The translations under genes were made by a program, and so were the position numbers. From Bondarzewia mesenterica (Eukaryota > Basidiomycota > Agaricomycetes > Russulales > Bondarzewiaceae): a stretch of 39,387 nt of DNA. The stretch is taken from the NCBI GenBank assembly GCA_004802705.1, contig SGPL01000321.1, positions 1-39,387 of the forward strand, given 5' to 3'. Positions 9,845 through 19,073 of the stretch are shown in pieces (the first letter of the stretch is position 1; each line of letters begins with the position of its first letter). The notes under the pieces were generated by a model that worked only from the letters and a program-made list of their open reading frames with translations, searched no databases and was not told the origin of the DNA.

Positions 9845-11159
9845 ATGACAAGCTTTGACGGTCCGCAACTAGTCTCTGTAGCAACCTACCTAGAAGACAG
9901 TCGTTCTGTGTGCCCGCAACCCTCCTCAACTCATCGAGAAAGTCTGGATTGCAAAGGTCATACAAATTATGTAATCAAATCGGAGTTTGCGACGCCGACG
10001 TGCACCGGGACTCGCCAACTTATCCTAATTTCTTTGCTATTTTCTGGGTGAGTCCTGTTTCAATCAAGTCCGGCAGTTGTGTCTGATTTATGGATTGTTT
10101 TCTGTCAGGCGCGAAACTTCACCTACCCTGCGAGGAGTGTCCCAGCGCAATAGTCATCCATGCTTTGTCGCAGACTCATCCACGTCCAGATTAAGCGTTA
10201 CACTCTCTTTCCACAACACACCCTTGGTCTCGCTGGAGCCGATTGTTCGAGTCGAAGCTTTCACGCGGACTGGAAATGGTGCGCTAAAAGTGGGGTGCCA
10301 GTACATTTGGCTTTGGCGAGGCAGTATGTTCGTAGTTCTCCGGATTCCTGATGATTGTGTGACTGAGGTTTAGATATTCCTTCCTATCAGTCAACGCGTT
10401 CTGAAGACGCAGATGAGGCTCGGGGGATCCCCAAATATAGGAGAGCCTTACGCTTCATTCGGAGCTTTGGTCCAAGCCGCCTTCAGCCCAAAGACTTCTA
10501 TGACATTTCACACAGAAAACGCGTGACATTCACGGTCGTTCTCGATGGCCAGAAACTCAGCCCCTCATTTGTGATCCGATATAGAGGAACGGCTACATTT
10601 CCGAAAGGAACTCAAGGTTATCTCTACTATAGTCCATCGACGACGCCAGACTTGTCGGATGGCGAGATTCGCTTCCGCGTCACCCAGCCTGGAGATCCTG
10701 CAGACACTTTCAAGGAAGGCCATGATTTGCTGCTTCCCACGGGTGTTCGATGGAGATTCCCTGTTATGAGGATTTTTGCAGGGCGGTCTCGGGTCTCCGC
10801 ACGCAGGCTACTCATCAAAGAGAATTCGCCGCTCGAGGGCTATCAGGTCAAACCACTATCTCACAAAATTCCCATGCGTTGGTATATCCGAGCTCTTGAT
10901 CCTCAGCGCATCACGTCTTCGGATTTCCACGATATCTCAGGTCTTTTTTATGTAAAATTCTTTGTCGAGAACTTCGAAGAGACTCCTCAAAAAATCGTCT
11001 ACGAAGCGACTGGCGGAAGCCCTTTTCGGCAACTTTGTTTCCCTCCTGGAACGCACGGGTTTCTCTACTATCACCGTCAGACTGGCATAGAGGAGGGACA
11101 GCTCCGTTTTCGCATCACCAAGGATGCTAATCCCACCAGTTTTTTGCGGAGGGGGAGGA
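9845..11159 (+). pseudogene. Tandem family copy 4, truncated
   Basis: Exons 9845-10047, 10109-10323 and 10407 onward follow copy 2 almost base for base. Exon 2 lacks nine bases (in frame) around 10139. In the large exon the T run at 11140-11145 has six T against four in copy 2, shifting the frame within module 2. Similarity then stops at about 11159, where unrelated GC-rich DNA begins. The second half of module 2, module 3 and the C-terminus are therefore missing. An in-frame ATG at 9761 would extend the first exon; the same stretch upstream of copy 2 is frameshifted by a 10-base insertion. Confidence 0.85.
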
Positions 11160-11479
11160 GTCGGCCGCGTCCTCTGTGGCTGGAAGTCGGGAGGCGAGGA
11201 GAAGGAGGCGAGAGTCTTGACGATGGCGCTGGAGCTTGCACTCGTCGTCCTTGATGGGTGCGCAGAGCTCGACAGTGGTCGGTCGATGGGCTTGGAGCAT
11301 CCCGCACTCTTATTGGCCACAGGGGAATGGGCGGGTGAGGTGTTTGGGAGGTTGGAGAAGGGTGTGCTCATCAGAGGCGGTGGAGGCGCAGCGGAAGCGC
11401 GGTTGAATAAGGCAGCTGCTGGGGTCGTCATCAAGGTTTCAGAGCTATCGGAGAGGTGGAAGAGATCAATGATTGACAT
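11160..11479 (-). CDS. Possible 5' end of a gene cut by the array (unknown)
   Basis: The minus-strand frame from ATG 11479 starts MSIIDLFHLSDSSETL and is rich in Ser, Thr, Pro and Ala (SSSAHPSRTTSASSS, AAPPPPLMSTP), like many fungal low-complexity N-termini. It runs straight into copy 4 at about 11159, where its meaning ends. A plus-strand frame (from about 11220, LALVVLDGCAELDSGRSM) is also open, so the strand is not certain. No family recognised. Confidence 0.25.
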
Positions 11480-12013
11480 GGCGCGGTGATTTGAGCATGG
11501 TAGGCTCTTAGGCGTGTCAATTGTGAGCTTGTAATACTTACACGTTACGTTGAGACCTTCAACTGATTTGATACGCTCCTGATACTGAGCGGCTCTGTGG
11601 TGTCATAACCAGCTCTGACAATTTGAACGAGCATCACACCCAATTATGACAAAGAGCAGTGAGAATTGAGATGCAGTACAGATTACATTAACTGATCTTC
11701 CCGGAACGTACACGACGACAGACATAGATACGGATCTGATAGATGCAGGAGATGGGCAGCGCGAAGCAAGACGATGCGAAAGAGGAAGCGGAACTTGTCC
11801 AGTGGACGCTACATCGCATGATACATCGTACACAGAAGCAACAAGCACGATGTGAAAAAATAAAACATGGCATGTAAGCAAACGAAGCAAGAAGGGAAAC
11901 AAGTATAGCACGCCATGATATGGAGCAAGGGAAACGATAGTCGGGTTGCGAGACACGGAGTTTTGCCGTGAGGATGGTGAAGAGTGATGCGAAGAGCACC
12001 GTATTCCCAGCGT
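11480..12013. other. Intergenic, no gene seen
   Basis: Likely 3' untranslated and spacer sequence of the minus-strand gene to the right. A hydrophobic minus-strand frame at 11603-11956 has no recognisable family features and I do not call it. Confidence 0.45.
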
Positions 12014-13156
12014 TCACCGCCTGCTGTTGACCAACAACACATTCAAGCCCACTTTCTTGACCCACGTCAGCCGCGCGCGCTTCTCGGGGTGGGCCCTGAT
12101 CTCCTTCGCGAGGCTGCGTCGGCTGGGGTGAAGAACTTTCTGCAGCGCCGCTGGGCCCTCTTCACGTGCGGAGAGGTAGTCCTTGATGCTGATGAACGCG
12201 TGCGACTTCAGGAAAAGTTTCGCTTGGCGCATAGAGTGCGGGGAGACGAGCAGGGAGAAAGGGGAGGGTGCCTTGGCAGTCGAAGAGGAAGTGCTGCTGT
12301 AGCTCGATTGCAGGCCCAGTTCGATGATGAGGGCTTGAAGAAGTGGCAGCATAGCACCGTTGTTGCGTGTAGCAGGTGGGTTTTTCAAGTATCTGCGAAG
12401 CGAGATTTTCAATATGAAGGGAGGTGGATGTACAAATGGGAAGATGGGAACGTACGAGGTTATGAAGCTCCGCGCTTGTTCGTATGCGGGCGGCGCTTTC
12501 TCCTTCTCGTCTCCCATCTCAGAGACATCATCCACGACGGTGCGCTGCCCAAGGCCGACATTGTCCGGGGCTGTCTTGGCCTTTTTCGCGGCAGCGGCTA
12601 GTTTCTTCTTCTTAGACTTGCTCGGCGACACGGGCGGAGAGGGGGTAGCGGTGGACGCTTTCGGGGCTGTCGATCGATTCTGTGCTGGGGAAGAGGGAGG
12701 AGAGGGGTACGAGTCGGCGACACTTTTGGTCAGCTCTGCCTTCTTGGGGGAGGCCGACTTCTTCGACCTCTTCGTCTTCTTTGGTGTCTGAGGAGGGGTT
12801 CCGCTCGAAACCTGAATCTGCTTCTTCGGGACAGGCTTGTTCTTAGTTTTGGGAGCGGTGAGGGACGCCGGCGTCAGTGAAAGTGAAGAGAATGCATCTA
12901 CGATGGCTCGGGGGTCAATGGAGGAAGAGCCAGCGGCGCGTGGAGGTGAATGGATTCCGTCTGATCCTGGGCGACTCAGGATGATGAAATCGTCTGAGTG
13001 TGGCGAGCCTGGTAGCACCTTGCTTCCACTAGACGACAGCTCGAAAGAGCTGGAGAGACTCCAAACAATTTCATCATCTGAAGAGGCCGAATCGTCCGCC
13101 CACCGGCCAGACGGGGGGGAAAGGACCTCGATTGAAGACGAGAGCGAGCGGGACAT
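12014..13156 (-). CDS. Hypothetical protein, Ser/Lys-rich N-terminus with conserved-looking C-terminal domain
   Basis: Model complement(join(12014..12392, 12456..13156)) gives 359 residues. The 63-base intron (GTACGT...TTCGCAG) is a multiple of three and would otherwise read through. The first 220 or so residues are low complexity: Ser-rich acidic patches, then Pro/Lys-rich stretches such as SPSKSKKKKLAAAAKKAKT that could serve as nuclear localisation signals (inference). The C-terminal part, starting at YLKNPPATRNNGAMLPLLQ, looks folded: LLQALIIELGLQ, SMRQAKLFLKSHAFISIKDYL, LHPSRRSLAKEI and the end VKKVGLNVLLVNSRR. I recall this C-terminal pattern only from uncharacterised basidiomycete proteins. 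The start at 13156 is preferred over the in-frame ATG at 13228 because the intervening residues look like translated leader. Confidence 0.7.
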   Translation of the reverse strand: MSRSLSSSIEVLSPPSGRWADDSASSDDEIVWSLSSSFELSSSGSKVLPGSPHSDDFIILSRPGSDGIHSPPRAAGSSSIDPRAIVDAFSSLSLTPASLTAPKTKNKPVPKKQIQVSSGTPPQTPKKTKRSKKSASPKKAELTKSVADSYPSPPSSPAQNRSTAPKASTATPSPPVSPSKSKKKKLAAAAKKAKTAPDNVGLGQRTVVDDVSEMGDEKEKAPPAYEQARSFITSYVPIFPFVHPPPFILKISLRRYLKNPPATRNNGAMLPLLQALIIELGLQSSYSSTSSSTAKAPSPFSLLVSPHSMRQAKLFLKSHAFISIKDYLSAREEGPAALQKVLHPSRRSLAKEIRAHPEKRARLTWVKKVGLNVLLVNSRR

Positions 13157-14576
13157 GTTGGGATGGTGGTGGGACGAGAAAGAGAGACTCGAGGACCAAG
13201 GATGAAGACGACGGCGCGGTATTGACAATAAATAGCGCGGTCGGGCGCAGCCTTGAATAGCGGATCGAGGTTGTCAACGAAACGGAACGATGCGGATTGG
13301 TTATGGAATTGAGGTGCCGAAGGGTGCCGAGTCTAGCAGACGAGACACAGGAGTGATACAGGAGCAAGAAACAGAAACAGGGGCCCTTAATACATGGATT
13401 GGAGAGAGTCGTTATTAAGTTAGAATGGGTTGTTAAAGAGGGAGGTGGTAAGGCTGTTGAGGGCAGGGGGCAAGCAGGCCTTGAGGAGAGCCTCATGTGA
13501 AGGAGGTTGCCGTACTTATAATAACCCGTATCCAATCCGTATCCCCAAAGGTCCACCCTGGTCCACCCCTCAATTGTCCTCGCGGCCACCCACGCCCCAT
13601 CAACGACTTTGTGAGAATCACTTCCTGGTTCTCAGAAGTACAATACGTGCAACCCTACGGGCCGAGGAAACATCGTCGCGAAATTGGTGAATCATGCCTT
13701 CCCGCGCGGATTCACAGCCCTCGTTGTTCACTGGACATTCCTCAATGGCTTCATCGGGGTAACGAGCTGCGCCATCCATACAGTCTGATGGCAGAATTTG
13801 TGACTTGAAAGGAAAACTTATCGATGATCTTCTTGCCTTGAGGCCTTGAGGCGTGCGGATAGGAGCAGATCCCTTTGAACACATACGCAAGTAGATACGG
13901 CGCTTGAACTTGAATGGTTACAAGTATGGCGTCATGAGAAGGAGGCCAGTAAAAACGAGCAAAACGCGCGCGACTGCACCGACAACTCGGAGCCCATCTG
14001 AAGAATGCAAGTCATTGTCGACATGTCGATGTTTCCATCGCCGCAGATCAGCTCATGGAGACACCTGAAAAGAAAACAAGTGAGACCAGATATCGATTAC
14101 TTACGCGACAGGTCGACTCAGTGTCAAAGACAGGAGACAGAACAGAGAAATGTCAAGAATCTACAGGCACAATGTTGAAGACGGATGACAGTACTTACAT
14201 ATATAGACATGAGGCACATATAACACCGGCAGGTGTCCGAGGAGGGGGGTCGAACCTGGTCGAACGACCTAGAGTTGTATATGGCACAACTGCATGCATA
14301 CTTACCTTCTGCCACGGTTCAACAGAAGAGACGGCAGGCCCATCACAATCAACCTAACCGGGTGCAATGCAGGATTCACCTTTGTAATGAACATGAGCAA
14401 GAGTCCATCGACAAGAATCACATACTTGTACAAGCGCTTAGTATCTCAAGATCCAGTGAATACCTACCTAATGCTGCATGCACATGTTGCAAACCCACAC
14501 TACTATCCAAGTTATTGCAGGAACGACAATGCATCGGAAGCAGCTGGGAGCGGCAATTGCATTACATATCGGGGTA
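13157..14576. other. Long intergenic stretch, nothing assigned
   Basis: No frame on either strand resembles a family I know. A TTATAA word at 13516-13521 could be a promoter element for the minus-strand gene, but it is about 360 bases from that gene's start. A GGTTCGACC-like word on the minus strand near 14245-14260 was tested as a tRNA T-arm and failed (no stem, no cloverleaf). Confidence 0.4.
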
Positions 14577-15530
14577 TCACGAGAACAGCTTGTTGTCCGA
14601 CCCACGAGTGCCGACTAATTGAAACGGGGAGATATCAGTAACAGATGAGACTTGAAGCTTGAAGAGTGGTTGATCAGATAAACTTGCGGCATTGCCAGCA
14701 CCAGCAGTCGAGGTGTAAGGGTCGCTGCGAGTGTCATAAATTAAGGGGCAAGTTCATAGGTCAACGGGAAAATGGACGCACTATTTCGATTTAATGGACC
14801 GGAGTCTGTCGTAGTTGGAGCCCCAGAATGAATCTGATAGGAGAAAGAAAAAGACAGTCAGTGAAAGCCAAATTTAGCTGTGTCCGTTGTCGACTTGCCT
14901 TCGTAGTCGGGCTCATAAAGATTACCCTCGTTCTGTATTGCCGCAATGATTTCATGGGTTTCTCATCAAAATGCCTGGATGGTGAGAACCGACTCACGAA
15001 ATAAGCATCGGACCCGAGCGCGATATCATGGAACGTCTGCGTGAGATTCGACACGACGGTGGACTTGCTCTTAATTATAGCCGACAATCTGGTGTTGAAC
15101 TGCAAGTCTCATGGACGCTAAACTGCACACGCAAAAGCGTCAATTATTTTCCACTGGGAGAAAGTACAAAGCAAGACACTCGCATGCCAAATGGCGTCAC
15201 ACGGCGGCCAAATGTCCTGCCCCACTGCCACGGAGAGTCCAGAAGAGATCCTTGTTCTGGCATTCGTCCGCTACGCGGTACTTACAGTCGGCGGTGACAA
15301 TTTTGAATTGTACGACATCATCCACACCGAGTCCGTGAACGGGTGTAAAGATAGAGTGGCCCAGTGATTGGGTGGATCACATGAGAGTGGATCAGACGGG
15401 GAAATGAAGGCCTTCGCATACATGCACGGCAGACACAGGCATATATTTGGGCATTGCACACATTCATCAAATACTCACCAAATATTGTGACTCGTGCGGA
15501 AGAAATTTTGGCAGCTTGCATATCTTGCAG
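14577..15530 (-). pseudogene. Berberine-bridge-type FAD-linked oxidoreductase, middle and C-terminal exons (decayed)
   Basis: Minus strand, 5' to 3'. 15361-15207 reads GHSIFTPVHGLGVDDVVQF, then TADCKYRVADECQNKDLFW and TLRGSGAGHLAAV, the FAD-domain core of BBE-like oxidases (family form YGLGxDxVLEFxVVTADGxYRVAN...FWALRGGGGG). Then exons near 15085-14998 (FHDIALGSDAYF), 14932-14899 (NEGNLYEPDYE), 14833-14782 (DSFWGSNYDRLRSIKSK) and 14724-14577 (Y-DPY onward) match the family C-terminus (GAYLNEAD..EP..xxFWGSNYxRLxxIKxKYDP). The intron after EPDYE has a GC donor (GCAAGT). Signs of decay: TGA follows HLAAV, a stop precedes GHS, the usual GGxxxGGGHS block is absent, and the tail after KYDP is unlike the family. 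A fragment at about 15530-15470 (DMQAAKISSARVTIFG) may be an upstream exon. Confidence 0.75.
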
Positions 15531-15539
15531 AAAATTGGG

Positions 15540-16230
15540 TCCTCAGCCAATCACAGTGCTCAAAACCTGGATCTAAACAAAAATATGCGAAGCTCGAAAA
15601 CACTTCCACATAAGTCACAAAATATGACCAATATTGAAGGAATATGGGGTGCCCAAAAATCTGCCTCCGTCTTCCGTGATGATATCTATACAGGTTAACC
15701 CATGGTTGACCATTTCTTTATCCCAAAATATTCCCGCCGTCATGTCTCATTTACCTTCCGAGTACAATTCAAAGCAAAGTGAGATTTTTATTCATTTTTA
15801 GGCACTTGTTTTTTTTGGCTTATGGAGGTTGTATGGAAGACTAGGCAACGGGCCCACGGGGACATGGGGACATGTCGTCAGATGGGCAACGAAAATCAGA
15901 CCCGGGGACAGGGGACATTGCCTAACTGTTGATGGGCCGGGTACAGTAAGTAGTATAGTTTCGACGAAAAAGTATCGCCGCACCTAGTCTCCATTGCGGA
16001 CCTTATACAGAGGTACGTCGCGCCTCTTCACGCTTACAAAAAAGGGTCACTGAAATTCCCGACATTGCTGCATTAACGTCAGTCGATAGGTGTCGATGAC
16101 AAACGGGACATGCCGCAGGACGCGACAGCTGCCCTGATTTTATTGCTTCCAAATCGTGCCCGACCACCGAAGAAGACGCGTCGACTCGGCACGAAACGAC
16201 AGGAGGTGATAAGGCGTTGTCAAAAAAAAG
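15540..16230. other. Intergenic; 5' region of the short-chain dehydrogenase gene
   Basis: A/T-rich near 15540-15790, then more balanced. No gene recognised. The last 100 bases before 16231 should carry the upstream promoter of the dehydrogenase gene. Confidence 0.45.
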
Positions 16231-16238
16231 TATAAAAG
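16231..16238 (+). promoter_or_regulatory. TATA box of the short-chain dehydrogenase gene
   Basis: TATAAAAG lies 80 bases upstream of the ATG at 16311, behind an A-rich run. Transcription would then start around 16262-16270 (CTCACAAACATCATC), leaving a leader of about 45 bases. Spacing and sequence are typical of a strong fungal core promoter. Confidence 0.65.
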
Positions 16239-16310
16239 GACTCAATCTGAATAATCCTCTCACAAACATCATCCCGAACTCGCATTCTTGTCTGATCATT
16301 ATCACTGAAA

Positions 16311-17413
16311 ATGACCAACTACGAGAACACTCGCGTCTGGTTGAGTAAGTCTTTTCATTCCCCACTCACCATCGCCGCAAGTCCCTTCTGACATTCAATA
16401 GTTACTGGAGCCTCCAGTGGTCTCGGAAAAGCACTTGTCAACGCTGTTCTAGGCAGCAACGAGCGTGTAGTGGCTGCCGTTCGGAATACTTCTGCGCTCG
16501 CCGAGCTTCAGGCGAAGTATCGTCCTGAACAGCTCGCTGTGCTTCCTCTCGACGTCACCAACACAGCACAAATAGACGAGACTTTCAAGTTTATCGAGAG
16601 AACATTCCATCGGCTGGACGTCGTTGTTAACATGGCCGGCTACGGATTGTGTGGCGAGATTGAAGGAACTCCTGATACAGAGGCACGAAAACAAATAGAA
16701 GTCATCTTCTGGGGGCCGGTCAATATTACTAAAAAAGGTGTGTTCAATACGGTGAGAATTCCGATCCTGGGGTGTTAGACTGACCTTGGTTATTCCCGCA
16801 GTCTATCAGAATGTTCAGAGACGTCAATCCAGCAGGCCTCGGAGGCAGAGTTCTGAACGTATCATCTGCTGGTGGCTATGCTGCGAACACGTCGCTTGCA
16901 TTCTACTCCGCCGGAAAATTTGGTAAGTCGTGATCACATCCTCCACCCCTCCCCATTGTTCTGCAGTGGGCTTACCACCGTCATCATGTTTTTCAAGCTC
17001 TCGAGGGTTTCACCGAAGCCTTCAACCGCGAGATGCCGCCAGAGTGGAATATCAAAGGCATCATCATTGAGCCTGGAGGATTCCCTACCAACTGGGGAGG
17101 CTCAGGGATGACTATCCTCCCATTTCACCCGGCATACGACGAAAACAGCCCGAGTCACCAGTTCCGCCGCATGAGGGAGAACTATCCAGATATCGGAGAT
17201 GTTAACAAGGCTGCCAAGGCGATGATCCGTATCGCCGGTGAGCCCGACCCGCCCCAACGCCTCCAGCTAGGGAGCGATTGTTGGGGCATAGTCACCATGC
17301 GCGCAAGAAAGACTATTCAGGAGGCGGAGGAGTGGGCGGAAGTCAGCCATGGGACGAACCAAGATGGATACAATGGAATGGATGTGTTGGCGCAGTTGAA
17401 AGAGGCATTGTAG
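16311..17413 (+). CDS. Short-chain dehydrogenase/reductase (classical SDR, NAD(P)-dependent)
   Basis: Model join(16311..16344, 16402..16751, 16802..16922, 16998..17413) gives 306 residues, exactly in frame. SDR features seen: cofactor motif TGASSGLG at residues 13-20; NMAG at 88-91 (usual NNAG, here Asn to Met); catalytic Ser150 in NVSSAGGY; Tyr163 and Lys167 in YSAGK; and EPGGFPTNWGGSG after the active site. These mark a classical SDR of the fungal 'retinol dehydrogenase/ketoreductase-like' group with an extended C-terminus; the substrate cannot be read from sequence. The donor of intron 2 was set at 16752 because phase requires it, leaving GVFNT as a short addition relative to relatives I know. 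The gene is complete, with a good TATA box, amid decayed genes on the other strand, so it may be the only active member of this locus. Confidence 0.9.
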
Positions 17414-17657
17414 TTCTCGACACGTTACCATCTGTTGATAGAAATATCAATAAAACACGTCTCGAAGCCTCATTTATAAGACCTACGAGGACAATGCATA
17501 GAAGAAAGGCTGATCAGAGGGAGGAAGAACCTATAGGTTGATGTGTGATTATTAAAAATGTGCCTGGGGAACGTGCACACGGAGGTAAGCAGAAGAAGTC
17601 TCTCCCAATTGACCGATTTATGCAGATACACGAGACTTCCATACCCTGACCTGTCAA

Positions 17658-18300
17658 TCACTCAACTCGCACGCTCCACCAAAGCGTAATATGCCTCTGG
17701 CCTGTCGCGCCGCGCGACTGGCTCTCAACCAGTTCTGCATCTATCTTCAACCTATCTTTTACGAACTGTTGGCTCTCTGAACCTTCAAGAACTTCGAGAC
17801 ACAGTCGCTTCCAAGAATCGGGTGAATGCCCATAGCGCGTCCTAAAGCGTGATGGTACAGCTTGAGCTGAACTCAAACATTGCGACATGCTTTGATCACT
17901 TACCGCTTCATGTGATCATCGATCATTCCCACTTCTTCCAATCCTTGGTGCCGCCCAAAGATTGTCGCACCGTACATCTTCTTCAACAACAAAGCAAGAC
18001 GCTGTGCAAGACCAAGCTGAGTCTGTTCGTCAAATAGATGGAACAACGCACCAGTATAGATATGAGATACGCGTGCAACCAGTGTCTCCAGCGTTGATAC
18101 TTGGGATAGAGGAAGCTTCGATAACGTTTTAGCAGAATTTGGGACCGAGTCAGGCAGGAGATCAAATATATCAACGGTAAAGAAGCGGATGGAGTGAGTC
18201 TCAGTGTCACGATATAGTTTGTGCCCAAGTGCAATGAATTCAGTCTGAAATCGCACCCGACGAGTGGTCTGCAGAATATCCGTCATGCACAATGTTCCGG
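17658..18300 (-). pseudogene. SAM-dependent methyltransferase (meroterpenoid-cluster type), N-terminus missing
   Basis: Exons 18300-17904 and 17841-17658 join through a 62-base intron (GTAAGT...CTTTAG). Seen: FQTEFIALGHKLYRD, RFFTVDIFDLLPD, LVARVSHIYTGALFHLFDE, GATIFGRHQGLEE, RYGHSPDSWKRL and the end ITLWWSVRVE. This matches the second half of the class I methyltransferases found in fungal natural-product clusters (AusD/Trt5-like). The SAM-binding motif I and the segment leading into 'DLRPEFI' are absent: the frame continues upstream to 18772 but the residues are unrelated and overlap an oxidoreductase fragment in another frame. I conclude the 5' part was lost. Substrate unknown. Confidence 0.7.
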
Positions 18301-18388
18301 ACATCAGTTCCCACTCAGATGTATGTATGTCATGGATATACGAGTGTAAATCATTATTGACCTGAACAGATAGTGAATATTCACATAC

Positions 18389-18530
18389 CCTGAGCCACCC
18401 TTGTAATCTCCCGAGGCCTTCATGATGGGAACACCCGTCTTCTCGGCGAACTTGTAGACAACCTTCACGTCCTCCGCTGAGCGGATATCCACCTCGCGAG
18501 CAAAATGATTTGAGGATGAGGCCCCACACG
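18389..18530 (-). pseudogene. Fragment of FAD-binding (berberine-bridge-type) domain, N-terminal part
   Basis: The minus-strand frame reads AREVDIRSAEDVKVVYKFAE followed by KTGVPIMKASGDYKGGSG, then a GTATGT donor. This resembles the start of the FAD domain in BBE-like oxidases (xxDVxxAxxFAxxxxIPLxIKNTGHDYxGRS), but the His of GHDY, a cofactor-attachment residue in many members, is missing and a residue is lost. It is in the right orientation and order to be the missing 5' part of the oxidoreductase remnant at 14577-15530. Confidence 0.55.
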
Positions 18531-18539
18531 CGCAAAAAC

Positions 18540-19073
18540 AGGCTAATTCCACAGTAAGGGGAGATGGAGCCTTGTTGACATGCCACGTCCTCGCATGCCA
18601 TATACCTGAGCAATGAGGCAACCACGTAATTGGGCGCGCAATAAAGACTCGGAGGAGGAGTATGTATGCTGCATGGCCATGGCTTGTGCGCAGGGCACCG
18701 ATTGCCAAACGGCCGTGGACCACCTGCAAACTGTTCCAAGATCTCATTTCTAACCATCAAGCATGCATTCAAAGAGCATCATGTTGCGAACGTCCCCCAG
18801 CGATGCGCGACCGTCAAACTAAGGGAGGAAACGACACACCTGCGTCCGATCACTGTGTGCATGCAGCATCAGAAAAACACACTGCCAAAGACGTCTTGAT
18901 TGCCAGAGCGTGCGGGAATACGCAGCCGAGTTAAAAATGCTATGATACACTATGATAAAGCGAGGGGGCTATCAATATAAGTCAGCCATCCCAGTTGTAG
19001 AGCTGTTAAACATGCGAACCACGCACGGAGATGAACTTCCAAGAGCCGATCCATCTCCAAACGGGGTTTTCCT
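18540..19073. other. Intergenic, no gene seen
   Basis: Open frames on both strands in this stretch show no family features. It lies between the decayed methyltransferase/oxidoreductase remnants and the 3' end of the RCC1-like gene. Confidence 0.45.

Larger units (their letters stand above)
3534..11159 (+). repeat. Tandem array of four related genes (two-gene units, period about 4.3 kb)
   Basis: Equivalent landmarks repeat at constant offsets: the MLC/FCRR ATG lies at 3608, 5855, 7923 and 10160, so copy 1 to copy 3 is 4315 bases and copy 2 to copy 4 is 4305 (copy 4 lost 9 bases in exon 2 and the 5' flank differs by a 10-base insertion). Copies 1/3 form one subtype and copies 2/4 the other, so a two-gene unit was duplicated as a block. 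All four keep the same intron (83 bases, GTATGT donor) before the large exon. The array ends abruptly at about 11159. Confidence 0.9.

Noticed and set aside
13074..13589. Minus-strand frame overlapping the 5' part of the 12014-13156 gene
   Set aside because: It overlaps the better-supported gene in another frame, has no domain features, and appears to be translated leader and promoter.
14240..14265. tRNA 3' half on the minus strand (GGTTCGACC word)
   Set aside because: No T-arm stem, no acceptor pairing and no D or anticodon arm upstream.
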